Shown here: positions 47,057 to 56,668 of the stretch, one piece after another | How the letters are laid out: every line of letters starts with the position of its first letter | How positions within the stretch are numbered: position 1 is the stretch's first letter | Origin: Pararhodobacter sp. | Lineage (GTDB): Bacteria; Pseudomonadota; Alphaproteobacteria; Rhodobacterales; Rhodobacteraceae | Assembly (NCBI GenBank): GCA_020832665.1 | Contig: JAFIEG010000003.1 | Span: 20,212-84,211, forward strand | Direction of reading: 5' to 3' | Length of the DNA: 64,000 nt | Made by a program: the position numbers and the translations under genes | The notes under the pieces: generated by a model | Databases searched by the model: none | The model's input: only the letters and a program-made list of their open reading frames with translations | Told to the model about the DNA's origin: nothing

Positions 47057-48031
47057 ATGGCCCGCACCGTCATCATCGAATCCCATGGTGGCCCCGAAGT
47101 GCTGACCCTGACCGACCGCACGGTCGGCGAGCCCGGCGCCGGGGAAATCCGCATCCGCCACGTGGCCTGCGGGCTGAACTACATCGATATCTACCAGCGC
47201 GGCGGCCTCTACCCGATGCAGCTTCCCACCGCGCTGGGCATGGAAGCCGCCGGCATTGTCGAAGCCGTGGGCGAGGGCGTGACGCATCTCAAACCCGGCG
47301 ACCGCGCCGCCTATGCCGCGCAGCCGCCCGGCGCCTACACGCAGGCACGGGTGATGCCCGCCGCTCAGGTCTGCCCCCTGCCCGAGGGCATCGATTTCGA
47401 GACCGGCGCGGCGATGATGCTCAAGGGGCTGACCGTGCAATATCTCTTCCACCGCACGGTGCCGCTGAAGGCGGGCGATACGGTTCTGTTTCACGCCGCC
47501 GCCGGCGGGGTGGGGCTGATCGCCTGCCAATGGGCGCGATCGGAGGGCATCACCCTGATCGCCACCGCCGGCTCGGACACCAAATGCCAACTTGCGCTCG
47601 ATCACGGCGCCGCCCATGCCATCAACTACAATAGCGAGGATTTCCCCGCCCGTGTGAAGGAACTGACCGGCGGGCGCGGCGTGGATGCGGTGATGGATTC
47701 GGTCGGCGCTGCCACCTTTGAGGGCTCGCTTAAATCGCTGCGCCCCTTGGGCATGATGATTTCCTTCGGCAATGCCTCGGGCCCGGTGCCACCGGTTGAT
47801 CTGGGCAAGCTTGCCGCTGGCGGCTCGCTGCAACTTACCCGGCCGACGCTGTTCACGCATATCGCCGATCACGAAACCTGCCAGGCCATGGCGAGGCAGC
47901 TTTTCGACAAGGTGCTCTCGGGCGCGGTGACGATCCGCATCGATCAGCGTTTCCCGCTTGAGGATGTGGCCAAGGCGCATCGCGCGCTGGAAGCGCGCAC
48001 CACCACCGGTTCGACGGTGCTGCTGCCCTGA
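47057..48031 (+). CDS. NADPH:quinone oxidoreductase (zeta-crystallin/QorA type)
   Basis: A 324-residue medium-chain dehydrogenase/reductase without structural zinc. Visible are GLNYIDIYQRGGLYP, LGMEAAGIVEAVGEGV, the cofactor motif LFHAAAGGVGLIACQWA, and a C-terminal ATTTGSTVLLP-like end (ARTTTGSTVLLP). It reduces quinones or similar electrophiles with NADPH. The start at 47057 has AGAGGA six bases upstream; an in-frame ATG two codons earlier is also possible. Confidence 0.9.
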   Translation: MARTVIIESHGGPEVLTLTDRTVGEPGAGEIRIRHVACGLNYIDIYQRGGLYPMQLPTALGMEAAGIVEAVGEGVTHLKPGDRAAYAAQPPGAYTQARVMPAAQVCPLPEGIDFETGAAMMLKGLTVQYLFHRTVPLKAGDTVLFHAAAGGVGLIACQWARSEGITLIATAGSDTKCQLALDHGAAHAINYNSEDFPARVKELTGGRGVDAVMDSVGAATFEGSLKSLRPLGMMISFGNASGPVPPVDLGKLAAGGSLQLTRPTLFTHIADHETCQAMARQLFDKVLSGAVTIRIDQRFPLEDVAKAHRALEARTTTGSTVLLP

Positions 48032-48039
48032 GATGACGG

Positions 48040-48063
48040 GGTGGGCAAGATTGCCCGCCCTAC
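48040..48063 (+). repeat. REP-like hairpin unit (TTGCCC subclass)
   Basis: GGTGGGCAAGATTGCCCGCC followed by CTAC; GGGCAA pairs with TTGCCC around GA. It lies between the convergent quinone reductase and SDR genes, and the SDR stop codon (TAG on the minus strand) falls inside its last bases. Confidence 0.6.
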
Positions 48064-48899
48064 AGCCGCGCCAGCAGCCAGTGCAGCGCACGGCTCGGCA
48101 GCAGGCGGCCGGCCACTGCCATCGCCCATGTCGGCACGGTGACGAAATAGCGCGCGCGCGGGCGCGGGCTTTCGAGCGCATGGATCAGCCGCCGAGTAAC
48201 AGCCGAGGGCGGCAATTCGAACGGGTCGTGCCCTTCGGCCGAGGCGTAGAGCCGCTTGCGCAACACATGGCGATACTGCTCGGCGCGCGGGCTGGCCTGC
48301 CAGTCGATCCAGCGCTCGAAATTCCTCGCGGCATTGCGCCGGAAATTCGAGGTGATCGGGCCCGGCTCGATAAGGATGACCTGCACGCCGGTGCCGCGCA
48401 TCTCCATGCGCAGCACATGGCTGAGCCCCTCAAGCGCATACTTCGTGGCCACATAAGCCCCGCGCCAGGGCATCGGCGTGAACCCCAGCACCGAAGAGCA
48501 TTGCACCAGCCGCCCGCCCCCCTGCGCGCGCATCACCGGCAGCACATGGCGGGCCAGCTCGTGCCAGCCAAATAAATTGGCCTCGAATATGGCGCGCAGC
48601 GCATCTGTGGGCAGGTCTTCCACTGCGCCGGGGGTGGCGAAGGCGCCATTGTTGAACAGCGCGTCGAGCCGCCCGCCGGTGGCGGCAAGAACCTCTTCAA
48701 GCGCGCGGGCGATGCTGGCCGTGTCGGCATAATCAAGCTGCGGGCTCTCGAACCCTTCGGCTCGCAGGCGCTCGCAATCGGCTTTCTGCCGGCAGGCCGC
48801 AAAGACGCGCCAGCCGCGCGCTTTCAGCGCGCGCGCCGCATCCAGCCCAATGCCCGAGGAACAGCCGGTTATCAGGACGCTGCGCTGCTTGTCGCTCAT
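48060..48899 (-). CDS. SDR-family oxidoreductase
   Basis: A 279-residue short-chain dehydrogenase. Visible are TGCSSGIGLDAARALKARGW, the NNGAFATPG segment, the active-site Ser in QCSSVLGF, and YVATK (Tyr and Lys). The C-terminal GRLLPSRALHWLLARL is hydrophobic. Its ATG overlaps the stop of the LuxO-type regulator (ATGA), so it is the third gene of the hpt-luxO-SDR unit. Substrate unknown. Confidence 0.88.
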   Translation of the reverse strand: MSDKQRSVLITGCSSGIGLDAARALKARGWRVFAACRQKADCERLRAEGFESPQLDYADTASIARALEEVLAATGGRLDALFNNGAFATPGAVEDLPTDALRAIFEANLFGWHELARHVLPVMRAQGGGRLVQCSSVLGFTPMPWRGAYVATKYALEGLSHVLRMEMRGTGVQVILIEPGPITSNFRRNAARNFERWIDWQASPRAEQYRHVLRKRLYASAEGHDPFELPPSAVTRRLIHALESPRPRARYFVTVPTWAMAVAGRLLPSRALHWLLARL

Positions 48900-50317
48900 T
48901 CACCCTGCGCTTGCGCGTCTGCGCGCTTCCAGGCCTCGAGCTTGCGATAGATGGTCGAGGCCGAGACATCGAGTTCACGCGCCGTCTTCGGCACCGAATC
49001 GCCGTGGCGGCGCAGCGAATCTTCGATCACCATGCGCTCGATCTGTGCCAGGGTGCGCCCGGCCAGCGCCTCGAGCCCGTGCGGGCGCACGGGTTCGGGC
49101 GCCGAGGGCGGCGCCGGCTCCTGCCCGGCATCGGACAGCAGATCTGGCGGCAGCATGGCGCGGGTAACCTGCGGCCCGTCATTGAGCACCACCACATTGC
49201 GCAGCACATTGATCAACTGGCGCACATTGCCCGGCCATGGCAGGCGGCGAAACAGCGCCTTCACATCCTGGTCGAGACCGGTGAAGGCGTGGCCTTCTTC
49301 TTGCGCCATCTCGGCGACCAGCGCCTCGGCGATCTCGATCACATCCTCGCCGCGCTCGCGCAAGGGCGGCATGAAGATGGGCACCACATGCAGCCGGTAA
49401 TAGAGATCCTCGCGAAAGCGCCCGGCGCGCACCTCTTCAAGCGGGTTGCGATTGGTTGCGCAGACAATGCGCACATCCACCTTGCGCGGGCGCGTGGCAC
49501 CTACGGGCGTGATGGTCGAGGTCTGCAGAAAGCGCAGGAGCTTGGTCTGCAGGTTGAGATCCATCTCGCAGACTTCGTCGAGAAACAGCGTGCCGCCATC
49601 GGCCGCTGCCGCCGCCCCCTGCTTGTCCGAAATCGCCCCGGTGAAAGAGCCCCGCAGATGGCCGAACACCTCGGATTCCAGCAGATCGACGGGGATCGCG
49701 CCGCAATTGAGGGCGATGAACGGCCCGCGCGCCCGCGGCGAGAACTGATGCACCGCCTCGGCGCACAGTTCCTTGCCGGTGCCGCTTTCCCCGGTGATGA
49801 ATACGGTCGCCATTGACCGCGCCACCGAGCGGATCTTGTCATGCACCGCCTTCATTGCCGGCGACGCGCCGATGAAGCGTGCACCGATGGCCGGCTCGGC
49901 AGCTTCTGGCCGGATGGCGGGGGGCGGGCGGTGCCTGAGCGCGCGGCGCGCATTCTGCACCGCCGCCAGCAGGCGCTGATCGTCGAAGGGCTTGACCAGG
50001 AACTCATGCGCCCCGGCGCGCATCATCTCGACCGCCCTGTTGATCGAACCATTGGCGGTGATCACGATCACGCGGGTATGCGGCTGGCGGGCCAACATCT
50101 GCTGCATCACCTCGAGCCCGGTGCCATCGGGCAGCACCAGATCGAGCAGCACGACATCGGGTCGCAGTTTTTCGAAGCTCGCCACGCCTTCAGCGGCGGT
50201 GCCGCTGGCCTCGACAGCATAGCCGGCCCGCTGCAACGCCGACGCATAAAGCATCTGAAGCGAGGGCGTATCTTCGATCAGCAGGATCGTGTCGGAGCTG
50301 GAAACCGACTGCCTCAT
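48896..50317 (-). CDS. luxO: LuxO-type sigma-54-dependent response regulator
   Basis: A 473-residue activator with an N-terminal receiver (phospho-acceptor Asp59 in VVLLDLVLPDG; conserved Lys109), a central AAA+ domain and a C-terminal Fis-type HTH (DVSASTIYRKLEAWK). Walker A is GESGTGKE (176-183) and Walker B GGTLFLDEV. Wording across the AAA+ and HTH regions closely follows Vibrio LuxO (LQTKLLRFLQT, GRFREDLYYRLHV). The sigma-54 contact loop reads GSFTGA (223-228) rather than GAFTGA. Its start overlaps the Hpt gene stop. A LuxO-like role with sigma-54 is inferred from homology. Confidence 0.87.
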   Translation of the reverse strand: MRQSVSSSDTILLIEDTPSLQMLYASALQRAGYAVEASGTAAEGVASFEKLRPDVVLLDLVLPDGTGLEVMQQMLARQPHTRVIVITANGSINRAVEMMRAGAHEFLVKPFDDQRLLAAVQNARRALRHRPPPAIRPEAAEPAIGARFIGASPAMKAVHDKIRSVARSMATVFITGESGTGKELCAEAVHQFSPRARGPFIALNCGAIPVDLLESEVFGHLRGSFTGAISDKQGAAAAADGGTLFLDEVCEMDLNLQTKLLRFLQTSTITPVGATRPRKVDVRIVCATNRNPLEEVRAGRFREDLYYRLHVVPIFMPPLRERGEDVIEIAEALVAEMAQEEGHAFTGLDQDVKALFRRLPWPGNVRQLINVLRNVVVLNDGPQVTRAMLPPDLLSDAGQEPAPPSAPEPVRPHGLEALAGRTLAQIERMVIEDSLRRHGDSVPKTARELDVSASTIYRKLEAWKRADAQAQGE

Positions 50318-50661
50318 GAGCGCGCTCGAAAGTCCTTCCCGGCGCTCAGAAGCTCAAGCACCGCGGAAATTTCGGTGTTGACCCTGGCCTGCAGGGCAGC
50401 ATCGGGCTTTCCGTTCTCGATGCAACCCTGAAGGGTTTCGGCCATTCCAGCCAGACGCGATGCGCCGATGGTGGCGGCGAGGCCCTTGACCTCATGCGCC
50501 GCGATCGCGCAGGCCGATGAACCAGGTTCGAGCGTATCCTTCAGCCGCTTCAGATCGGCAATGATCTGATCATGCAAACGCTTGCTCAATGCGGCATCAC
50601 CGACAGTAAGAAGCCGGTTCAGCACCTCGCGGTCTATCGCCCCGTCAACCTGAATATTCAT
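50314..50661 (-). CDS. Hpt-domain phosphotransfer protein (LuxU-like)
   Basis: A 115-residue four-helix Hpt protein. The phospho-acceptor histidine sits in AAHEVKGLAATIGA (HxxKG). It would pass phosphate from a hybrid kinase, not in this window, to the LuxO-type regulator encoded immediately downstream with a 4-nt overlap. The start at 50661 has GAGAG upstream. This is the same gene pairing as luxU-luxO, though in the opposite order. Confidence 0.82.
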   Translation of the reverse strand: MNIQVDGAIDREVLNRLLTVGDAALSKRLHDQIIADLKRLKDTLEPGSSACAIAAHEVKGLAATIGASRLAGMAETLQGCIENGKPDAALQARVNTEISAVLELLSAGKDFRARS

Positions 50662-50753
50662 ATCGTTTCTCTCAAATTCTTCACGAACCATATCTGAGCC
50701 ATACCCGTAGACTTGCACTATCACGCTAGGCCCGAAAAAATTCGGATGGCACA

Positions 50754-50769
50754 CGCAAGAGATGAACCC
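50754..50769 (-). promoter_or_regulatory. Weak sigma-54-like site before hpt-luxO
   Basis: On the minus strand GGGTTCATCTCTTGC has the GG and GC pair with the correct ten-base spacing and the TTGC -12 element, but the -24 element is poor. It lies about 90 bases before the Hpt start. A low-confidence suggestion only. Confidence 0.2.
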
Positions 50770-50910
50770 ATTTCAAGACAAGATACAAGTACCGCTGTGC
50801 AGAATTGGCCCGCCCGGATGCGCCCGGGAACGCGAATCCGCCCAGGCAAGGCCCCAAGATAAGGGGAGCGGCGCCCCGTCAGACGCCACCCCCGCCCAGC
50901 GGAAGGCTGC

Positions 50911-52803
50911 TCAACCGCACGGATAGCCAAGCGTGTTCAGCGCGGCGGCGATCTCGTCCAGAATGGCGGGGTCGTCGATCGTGGCTGGCACGGCGAATTC
51001 CTCGCCATTGGCGATCTTGACCATGGTCGCACGCAATATCTTGCCCGACCGGGTCTTGGGCAGCCGCTCGACCACCACGGCCAGCTTGAAGGCGGCCACC
51101 GGGCCGATCCTTTCGCGCACCAGATCGACGGCTTCCTTCACCACGGTGGCGTGATCGCGCGTCACGCCCTTGTTGAGGCACAGAAAACCCAGCGGCAATT
51201 GGCCCTTCAACTCGTCGGCCACGCCGATCACCGCACATTCGCCGACATCGGGGTGGCTGGCCAACACCTCTTCCATGGCGCCTGTGGAAAGCCGGTGACC
51301 GGCAACGTTGATCACGTCATCGGTGCGCGCCATTATGTAGAGATAGCCATCCTCATCGACATAGCCGGCATCGCCCGTCTCGTAATAGCCGGGAAAGGTG
51401 TTCAGATAGGATTTGAGGAACCGTTCCTCGGCCTGCCACAGATTGGGCAGCGTTCCCGGCGGCAGCGGCAGGCGAATGGCAATGGCGCCCAGTTCGCCCG
51501 GCGCGACGGGCTTTCCGCCCTCGTCGAGCACGCGAACGTCATAGCCGGGCATCGGCACCGAGGGCGAGCCGATCTTGACCGGCAACTTCTCGAAGCCCTG
51601 CGGATTGCCGCAGATCGGCCAGCCGGTTTCGGTCTGCCACCAGTGATCGATCACCGGTAGCTTCAGCTTGTCCTGCGCCCAGAGCACGGTGTCGGGGTCT
51701 GCCCGCTCGCCGGCCAGGTAAAGCGCGCGCAGGCTGGTGGTGTCATATTTCGCCACCATCTCGCCCGCCGGATCCTCGCGCTTGATGGCGCGAAAGGCGG
51801 TGGGCGCGGTGAAGAAGCTGACCACGCCATACTCCTCGACAATGCGCCAGAAGGTGCCGGCATCGGGGGTGCCCACCGGCTTGCCCTCGAACACCACGCT
51901 GGTGGCGCCATGCAGAAGCGGCGCATAGACGATGTAGCTGTGCCCCACCACCCAGCCGACATCCGAGGCCGTCCAGAACACCTCGCCCGGGTTGACGTTG
52001 TAGTGGTTCTTCATGGTCCAGGCGAGCGCCACCAGATAGCCGGCGGTGGCGCGGATAACACCCTTGGGCTGGCCCGTGGTGCCCGAGGTGTAGAGAATAT
52101 AGAGTGGATGATCACCCTCCACGGGCGTGCACTCGGCGGATTCCACGCCATACTGGCATTCGTGCCAGTCGAGGTCTCGCCCCTCGGTCAGCTTCGCCAC
52201 TTCCTGCTCGCGCTGGTAGATGATGCAGAATTCGGGCTTGTGGGTGGCCATCTCGATGGCGCCGTCAAGCAGCGGCTTGTAATGCACCACCCGCCCCGGC
52301 TCGATACCGCAGGAGGCGGCGATGATCGCGCGCGGCTTGGCGTCGTCGATACGGGTGGCAAGCTCGCGCGCGGCGAAACCGCCAAAGACGACGGAATGAA
52401 TGGCACCCAGCCGCGCGCAGGCCAGCATCGCCTCGAGCGCCTGCGGGATCATCGGCATGTAGATCACCACCCGGTCGCCCTTGCCCACTCCGCGCGCCTT
52501 CAGCGCCCCGGCGAGCGAGGCAACCCGGTCGCGCAACTCGCGGTAGGTGTAGGTCTGCTTGGTGTGGGTGACGGGGCTGTCGTAGATCAGCGCCACCTGC
52601 TCGGCGCGGCCGCCTTCGACATGGCGATCCAGCGCATTCCAGCAGGCGTTCAGCCTTGCGTCCTTGAACCACTCATAGATCGGTGCGCGCTCGTCAAAGA
52701 GGGCGCGCTCGGGCGCCTTTACCCAGTCGATGGCCTGCGCCTGCTCGAGCCAGAAGCCCTCGGGATCTTCGATCGAGCGGCGGTGCAGGTCGGCGTAGCG
52801 CAT
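50911..52803 (-). CDS. prpE: Propionyl-CoA synthetase (PrpE-like acyl-CoA synthetase)
   Basis: A 630-residue AMP-forming ligase of the ACS/PrpE family. Visible are YTSGTTGQPKGV, the core DVGWVVGHSYIVYAPL, WWQTETGWPICGNP, YYETGDAGYVDEDGYLYIMA, and a C-terminal catalytic Lys in KTRSGKILRATM. The N-terminal RYADLHRRSIEDPEGFWLEQ and overall length fit PrpE rather than Acs, but acetate use cannot be excluded from sequence. GGGGGGA lies about seven bases before the ATG. Confidence 0.85.
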   Translation of the reverse strand: MRYADLHRRSIEDPEGFWLEQAQAIDWVKAPERALFDERAPIYEWFKDARLNACWNALDRHVEGGRAEQVALIYDSPVTHTKQTYTYRELRDRVASLAGALKARGVGKGDRVVIYMPMIPQALEAMLACARLGAIHSVVFGGFAARELATRIDDAKPRAIIAASCGIEPGRVVHYKPLLDGAIEMATHKPEFCIIYQREQEVAKLTEGRDLDWHECQYGVESAECTPVEGDHPLYILYTSGTTGQPKGVIRATAGYLVALAWTMKNHYNVNPGEVFWTASDVGWVVGHSYIVYAPLLHGATSVVFEGKPVGTPDAGTFWRIVEEYGVVSFFTAPTAFRAIKREDPAGEMVAKYDTTSLRALYLAGERADPDTVLWAQDKLKLPVIDHWWQTETGWPICGNPQGFEKLPVKIGSPSVPMPGYDVRVLDEGGKPVAPGELGAIAIRLPLPPGTLPNLWQAEERFLKSYLNTFPGYYETGDAGYVDEDGYLYIMARTDDVINVAGHRLSTGAMEEVLASHPDVGECAVIGVADELKGQLPLGFLCLNKGVTRDHATVVKEAVDLVRERIGPVAAFKLAVVVERLPKTRSGKILRATMVKIANGEEFAVPATIDDPAILDEIAAALNTLGYPCG

Positions 52804-52922
52804 GGAACAATCCCCCCGGAACGTGACAATTCTTACCGTCAGTTACGCCACGTCCTTGCCGGGGCGCAACGCTGTTAGCGCGCAAGGTCTGCGATAATGA
52901 GGGGAATTCGGGTGCGGATCGT

Positions 52923-54248
52923 TCAGTATACCAGATAGCTGCGATGATGATCGACGGATTCGAGCGTGCCCAGTTCGACGCCGAGACCATCCTCGCAGGA
53001 GCGCGCACTGTTGCTATTGCCGAGGCTGATCTGGCCCAGCGCCTCTGCCCTGACGCCATCGACAGCCAGATTGTTGTTGCCAAGATCGATCTCGCCCCGC
53101 GCCCCGATGAGCATGTCGCGAAACTCGTTTTGGGTGTTGAACTCGACATTACCCATCGCCAGAAGATAATTCGAGTAAACCCCTGTCGCGCAAAAATCGT
53201 CTGCCAAGTGCCCAAGCAGCGAATTCGTATTGAAACGTATGTCGCCTTCGGTGGCCAGAACAACCCGGTCAAGCCACAGATTGGACCCGGCCCTGATATT
53301 GCCCGAGGCGACGATGCCGACCTCGCGCAGGGTCTGGTTCGAGCCCAGATCGACTGGCCCGTTCACCACATAGAGCGTGTTCGGCGCAAGACTGGTATTC
53401 CGGTCGATATGGCTGAGCGTAACCGGGCCGCTTGTCAGGAAGGGCGGCAGGGCATCGCCTGCCAGTTCGCCTTCGCGCATGGCCTCGATCGTCACCGGCA
53501 CCAGGTCGGGCAGGGTGAAACGATAGCCCTGCACGCGCAGCGCCTCATCGACACCGTAATTCGAACCCCTTTCGATCAGATCATCGAGATCGGGCATGCT
53601 GATCACCGATCCGAACTCGAAGGTGTTGGTATTGTTCATCGTCACGCCTTCGTCGCCATGCAGGCAGAAACTCGGATCGAACAGGTTACCATTGCCGATG
53701 ACGCTGCGCCGAGCCGAGAAGAACCCGCCCCCCGAACAGGGCATCCTGACGATACGAAACCCGACGGCGCTGACCGATATATCCAGGCTTTCGCGCCCAA
53801 GTAGACGCAGAAACAGCGTGCGCAAGGGGTTGCCGCTGGCGGCGCTGCGCCTTGTGGTCACGCTGATGGCGTCGGGGCGCGGTGCCGAGGTGTTGAGGGT
53901 TCTGGTTGCCGGGTTCCAGCGGCCGGTCACCACATCACCGGCGCTCAGCATCCGACCCAGAGAAAGGTTGCTGCCGTTTACCTCGGCGATGGCCAGCGCC
54001 TCGGTCGTTGCCGCTTCACCGTCAGGCAACCGCAAAGCCCCCGACAGTGCCGCGGCGTCAGCCATGGTTTGCAACTGCGCGCGGGTGCGCAGGCCGTTCG
54101 CATAATCCAGCGCCAGCCCGGTCACGATGAGAGCCAGCAACAGGAAAAAGGCGCTCAGCGTGCCGATCGCGCCGCGCGTATCGGTGATGAAGCGCCTGAC
54201 GGGGGAACGGGGCAGCACAGGGGCCGGTTTGAGGGGACAGGGTTTCAT
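52923..54248 (-). CDS. TadG-like pilus-assembly/secreted protein with beta-repeat C-terminus
   Basis: A 441-residue protein. The N-terminal part carries a Tad/TadG signature (RRFITDTRGAIGTLSAFFLL then a membrane helix, ALDYANGLRTRAQLQTMADA). The C-terminal half shows repeating Asn/Gly-rich strands (GNIRAGSNLWLDRVVLATEG, LAMGNVEFNTQNEF, GEIDLGNNNLAVDG, GQISLGNSNSA) of about 20 residues, suggesting a beta-helix or stacked-strand fold. The start at 54248, just after GGAGTGAGG, lies four bases past the TadE stop. Confidence 0.7.
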   Translation of the reverse strand: MKPCPLKPAPVLPRSPVRRFITDTRGAIGTLSAFFLLLALIVTGLALDYANGLRTRAQLQTMADAAALSGALRLPDGEAATTEALAIAEVNGSNLSLGRMLSAGDVVTGRWNPATRTLNTSAPRPDAISVTTRRSAASGNPLRTLFLRLLGRESLDISVSAVGFRIVRMPCSGGGFFSARRSVIGNGNLFDPSFCLHGDEGVTMNNTNTFEFGSVISMPDLDDLIERGSNYGVDEALRVQGYRFTLPDLVPVTIEAMREGELAGDALPPFLTSGPVTLSHIDRNTSLAPNTLYVVNGPVDLGSNQTLREVGIVASGNIRAGSNLWLDRVVLATEGDIRFNTNSLLGHLADDFCATGVYSNYLLAMGNVEFNTQNEFRDMLIGARGEIDLGNNNLAVDGVRAEALGQISLGNSNSARSCEDGLGVELGTLESVDHHRSYLVY

Positions 54249-54252
54249 CGCC

Positions 54253-54657
54253 TCACTCCGATGTCGTGACATGCGGCTCGAGGCGCTGCGCAACGGCCAC
54301 GTTAAGCGAGCCCAGCGGCGAGAGCAGCGAGCCCGTTCCAACCGAGGAAAACGGTACCGAGATATGCACCCGCGCCATATCGTCGGCGGTTGTGACGGCG
54401 ACTGTCTCGAAGCCCATCCTTGCAACCTGTGCCTCCGCCTCGGCCCGGCCGACGCGGCCGGTGGCAACCCCGCGCGCGGTGTCGCCGGCCACGCGCCACA
54501 TCGTTGCCTGGTTCATCAGCGCGCTGGAGGCATCAACAATTGTAACCGTCAGCACCACGAGCAGGGGCAGCCAGATTGCGAATTCAACAGAAACCGAGCC
54601 GGAATCGTCGCCAGGCTGCAACCGCTTGCACAAGCCTTTCCAGCGTGACCGTGGCAT
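54253..54657 (-). CDS. TadE-family pseudopilin-like protein
   Basis: A 134-residue protein with the TadE signature: short basic N-terminus, DSGSVSVEFAIWLPLLVVLT (conserved Glu after the cleavage region) and one membrane helix. TadE/TadG pairs act with Flp pili in other bacteria. AGGAGG lies five bases before the ATG, a strong signal. No other tad genes are present in the window. Confidence 0.8.
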   Translation of the reverse strand: MPRSRWKGLCKRLQPGDDSGSVSVEFAIWLPLLVVLTVTIVDASSALMNQATMWRVAGDTARGVATGRVGRAEAEAQVARMGFETVAVTTADDMARVHISVPFSSVGTGSLLSPLGSLNVAVAQRLEPHVTTSE

Positions 54658-54863
54658 CAGCGCCTCCTGTACTGCCCCACCGCATCCGGGCAGGGCATTG
54701 ACGCTGGCAATGTGGCGCAGGGCTTGGGCAGGAAAGGGGTTTGATTATGACATTTTTAAGACGCTGGCATTACCGCCAGCCGCGTCGCGGTGCGCGGGTG
54801 AAACGGTAGCGACCGCTGGCGAACCCCATTGACCGCCCGCGATTTCCGCCGCATATGCCGGCC

Positions 54864-56663
54864 ATGACCGAGCTTTCACGCATCCGCAACTTTTCCATCG
54901 TGGCGCATATCGACCACGGCAAATCCACGCTGGCCGACCGGCTCATCCAGCTTACCGGCACCGTGGCCGAGCGCGACATGAAAGAGCAGATGCTCGACGC
55001 CATGGATATCGAGCGCGAGCGCGGCATCACCATCAAGGCTAATACCGTGCGCATCGAGTACCCGGCGAAGGATGGCCACACCTATATCCTGAACCTGATC
55101 GACACGCCGGGGCATGTGGACTTCGCCTATGAGGTCTCGCGCTCGATGCGCGCGGTCGAGGGCTCGCTGCTGGTGGTCGATGCCTCGCAAGGGGTCGAGG
55201 CGCAGACGCTGGCCAATGTCTACCACGCGCTCGATGCCGATCACGAGATCGTGCCGGTGCTCAACAAGATCGACCTGCCCGCCGCCGAACCCGACCGCGT
55301 GAAGGAACAGATCGAGGATGTGATCGGGCTCGATGCATCGGATGCCATCCGTATTTCCGCCAAGTCCGGCCTCGGCATCCCCGATGTGCTGGAAGCGATC
55401 GTCAACCGCCTGCCGCCCCCGAAGGGCGAGCGCGACAAGCCGCTCAAGGCCATGCTGGTTGACAGCTGGTATGACGCCTATCTGGGCGTTGTAGTGCTGA
55501 TCCGCGTGATGGACGGCATCATCCGCAAGGGCGACAAGATCAAGATGATGCAGACCGGCGCCACCTATGGCGTCGACAAGCTCGCCGTTCTCAAACCGCA
55601 GATGGTCGATATCCCCGAGCTGGGCCCGGGCGAGATCGGCATATTCACCGGCTCGATCAAGCAGGTGCGCGACACCCGCGTTGGCGACACCATCACCCAT
55701 GAAAAGAAGCCCTGCGCCGCCCCCCTGCCCGGCTTCAAACCCGCGCAGCCGGTGGTGTTTTGCGGGCTCTTCCCCGTCGATGCCGCCGATTTCGACGATC
55801 TGCGCACCGCCATCGAGAAACTGGCGCTGAACGATGCGAGCTTCACCTACGAGATGGAGACCTCGGCGGCGCTGGGCTTTGGCTTTCGCTGCGGCTTTCT
55901 GGGCCTTCTGCACCTGGAAGTGGTGCGCGACCGGCTTGAGCGCGAATACGATCTGGAACTGATCACCACCGCGCCCTCGGTGGTCTATCATGTGCATATG
56001 CGCGACGGTTCCATGATCGAGCTGCACAACCCCGCCGACATGCCCGACCTGACCCATGTCGAGCATATCGAGGAGCCGCGCATCAGGGCCACGATCATGG
56101 TGCCCGATGAGTTTCTGGGCGATGTGCTCAAGCTCTGCCAGGACCGGCGCGGCATCCAGGAAGAACTAACCTATGCCGGCAGCCGGGCGATGGTGGTCTA
56201 TGACCTGCCACTGAACGAGGTGGTGTTCGATTTCTACGACCGGCTGAAATCGGTCACCAAGGGTTATGCGAGTTTCGACTATGCCATCACCGGCTATCGG
56301 CAGGATCATCTGGTGAAGATGACGGTGCTGGTGAATGAAGAGCCGGTCGATGCGCTGTCGATGATGGTGCATCGCGACCGCGCCGAGCTGCGCGGGCGCA
56401 TGATGTGCGAGAAGCTCAAGGAGCTGATCCCGCGGCACATGTTCAAGATCCCGATCCAGGCGGCGATCGGCGGGCGCGTCATCGCGCGCGAGACGCTGGC
56501 GGCGCTGCGCAAGGACGTGACCGCGAAATGCTATGGCGGCGACGTGACGCGCAAGAAGAAGCTGCTGGAGAAGCAAAAGGCCGGCAAGAAGAAGATGCGT
56601 CAGTTCGGCAAGGTCGAGATTCCGCAGCAGGCGTTCATCAATGCGTTGAAGATGGATGGATGA
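54864..56663 (+). CDS. lepA: Elongation factor 4 (ribosome back-translocase)
   Basis: A 599-residue translational GTPase. The G1 loop is [11 protein letters not shown], and G2-G4 are [20 protein letters not shown] and LNKID. Domains II to V and the LepA-specific C-terminus ([27 protein letters not shown]) are complete. The start is taken at 54864, the ATG three codons after another in-frame ATG, since family members begin [19 protein letters not shown]. Confidence 0.96.
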   Translation: MTELSRIRNFSIVAHIDHGKSTLADRLIQLTGTVAERDMKEQMLDAMDIERERGITIKANTVRIEYPAKDGHTYILNLIDTPGHVDFAYEVSRSMRAVEGSLLVVDASQGVEAQTLANVYHALDADHEIVPVLNKIDLPAAEPDRVKEQIEDVIGLDASDAIRISAKSGLGIPDVLEAIVNRLPPPKGERDKPLKAMLVDSWYDAYLGVVVLIRVMDGIIRKGDKIKMMQTGATYGVDKLAVLKPQMVDIPELGPGEIGIFTGSIKQVRDTRVGDTITHEKKPCAAPLPGFKPAQPVVFCGLFPVDAADFDDLRTAIEKLALNDASFTYEMETSAALGFGFRCGFLGLLHLEVVRDRLEREYDLELITTAPSVVYHVHMRDGSMIELHNPADMPDLTHVEHIEEPRIRATIMVPDEFLGDVLKLCQDRRGIQEELTYAGSRAMVVYDLPLNEVVFDFYDRLKSVTKGYASFDYAITGYRQDHLVKMTVLVNEEPVDALSMMVHRDRAELRGRMMCEKLKELIPRHMFKIPIQAAIGGRVIARETLAALRKDVTAKCYGGDVTRKKKLLEKQKAGKKKMRQFGKVEIPQQAFINALKMDG

Positions 56664-56668
56664 AGAAT

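Noticed and set aside
50732..50745. CCGAA-AAAA-TTCGG hairpin upstream of the Hpt gene as an sRNA or terminator
   Set aside because: Only a five-base stem, and no promoter or U-tract supports it. A Qrr-like sRNA was looked for in this gap and not seen.
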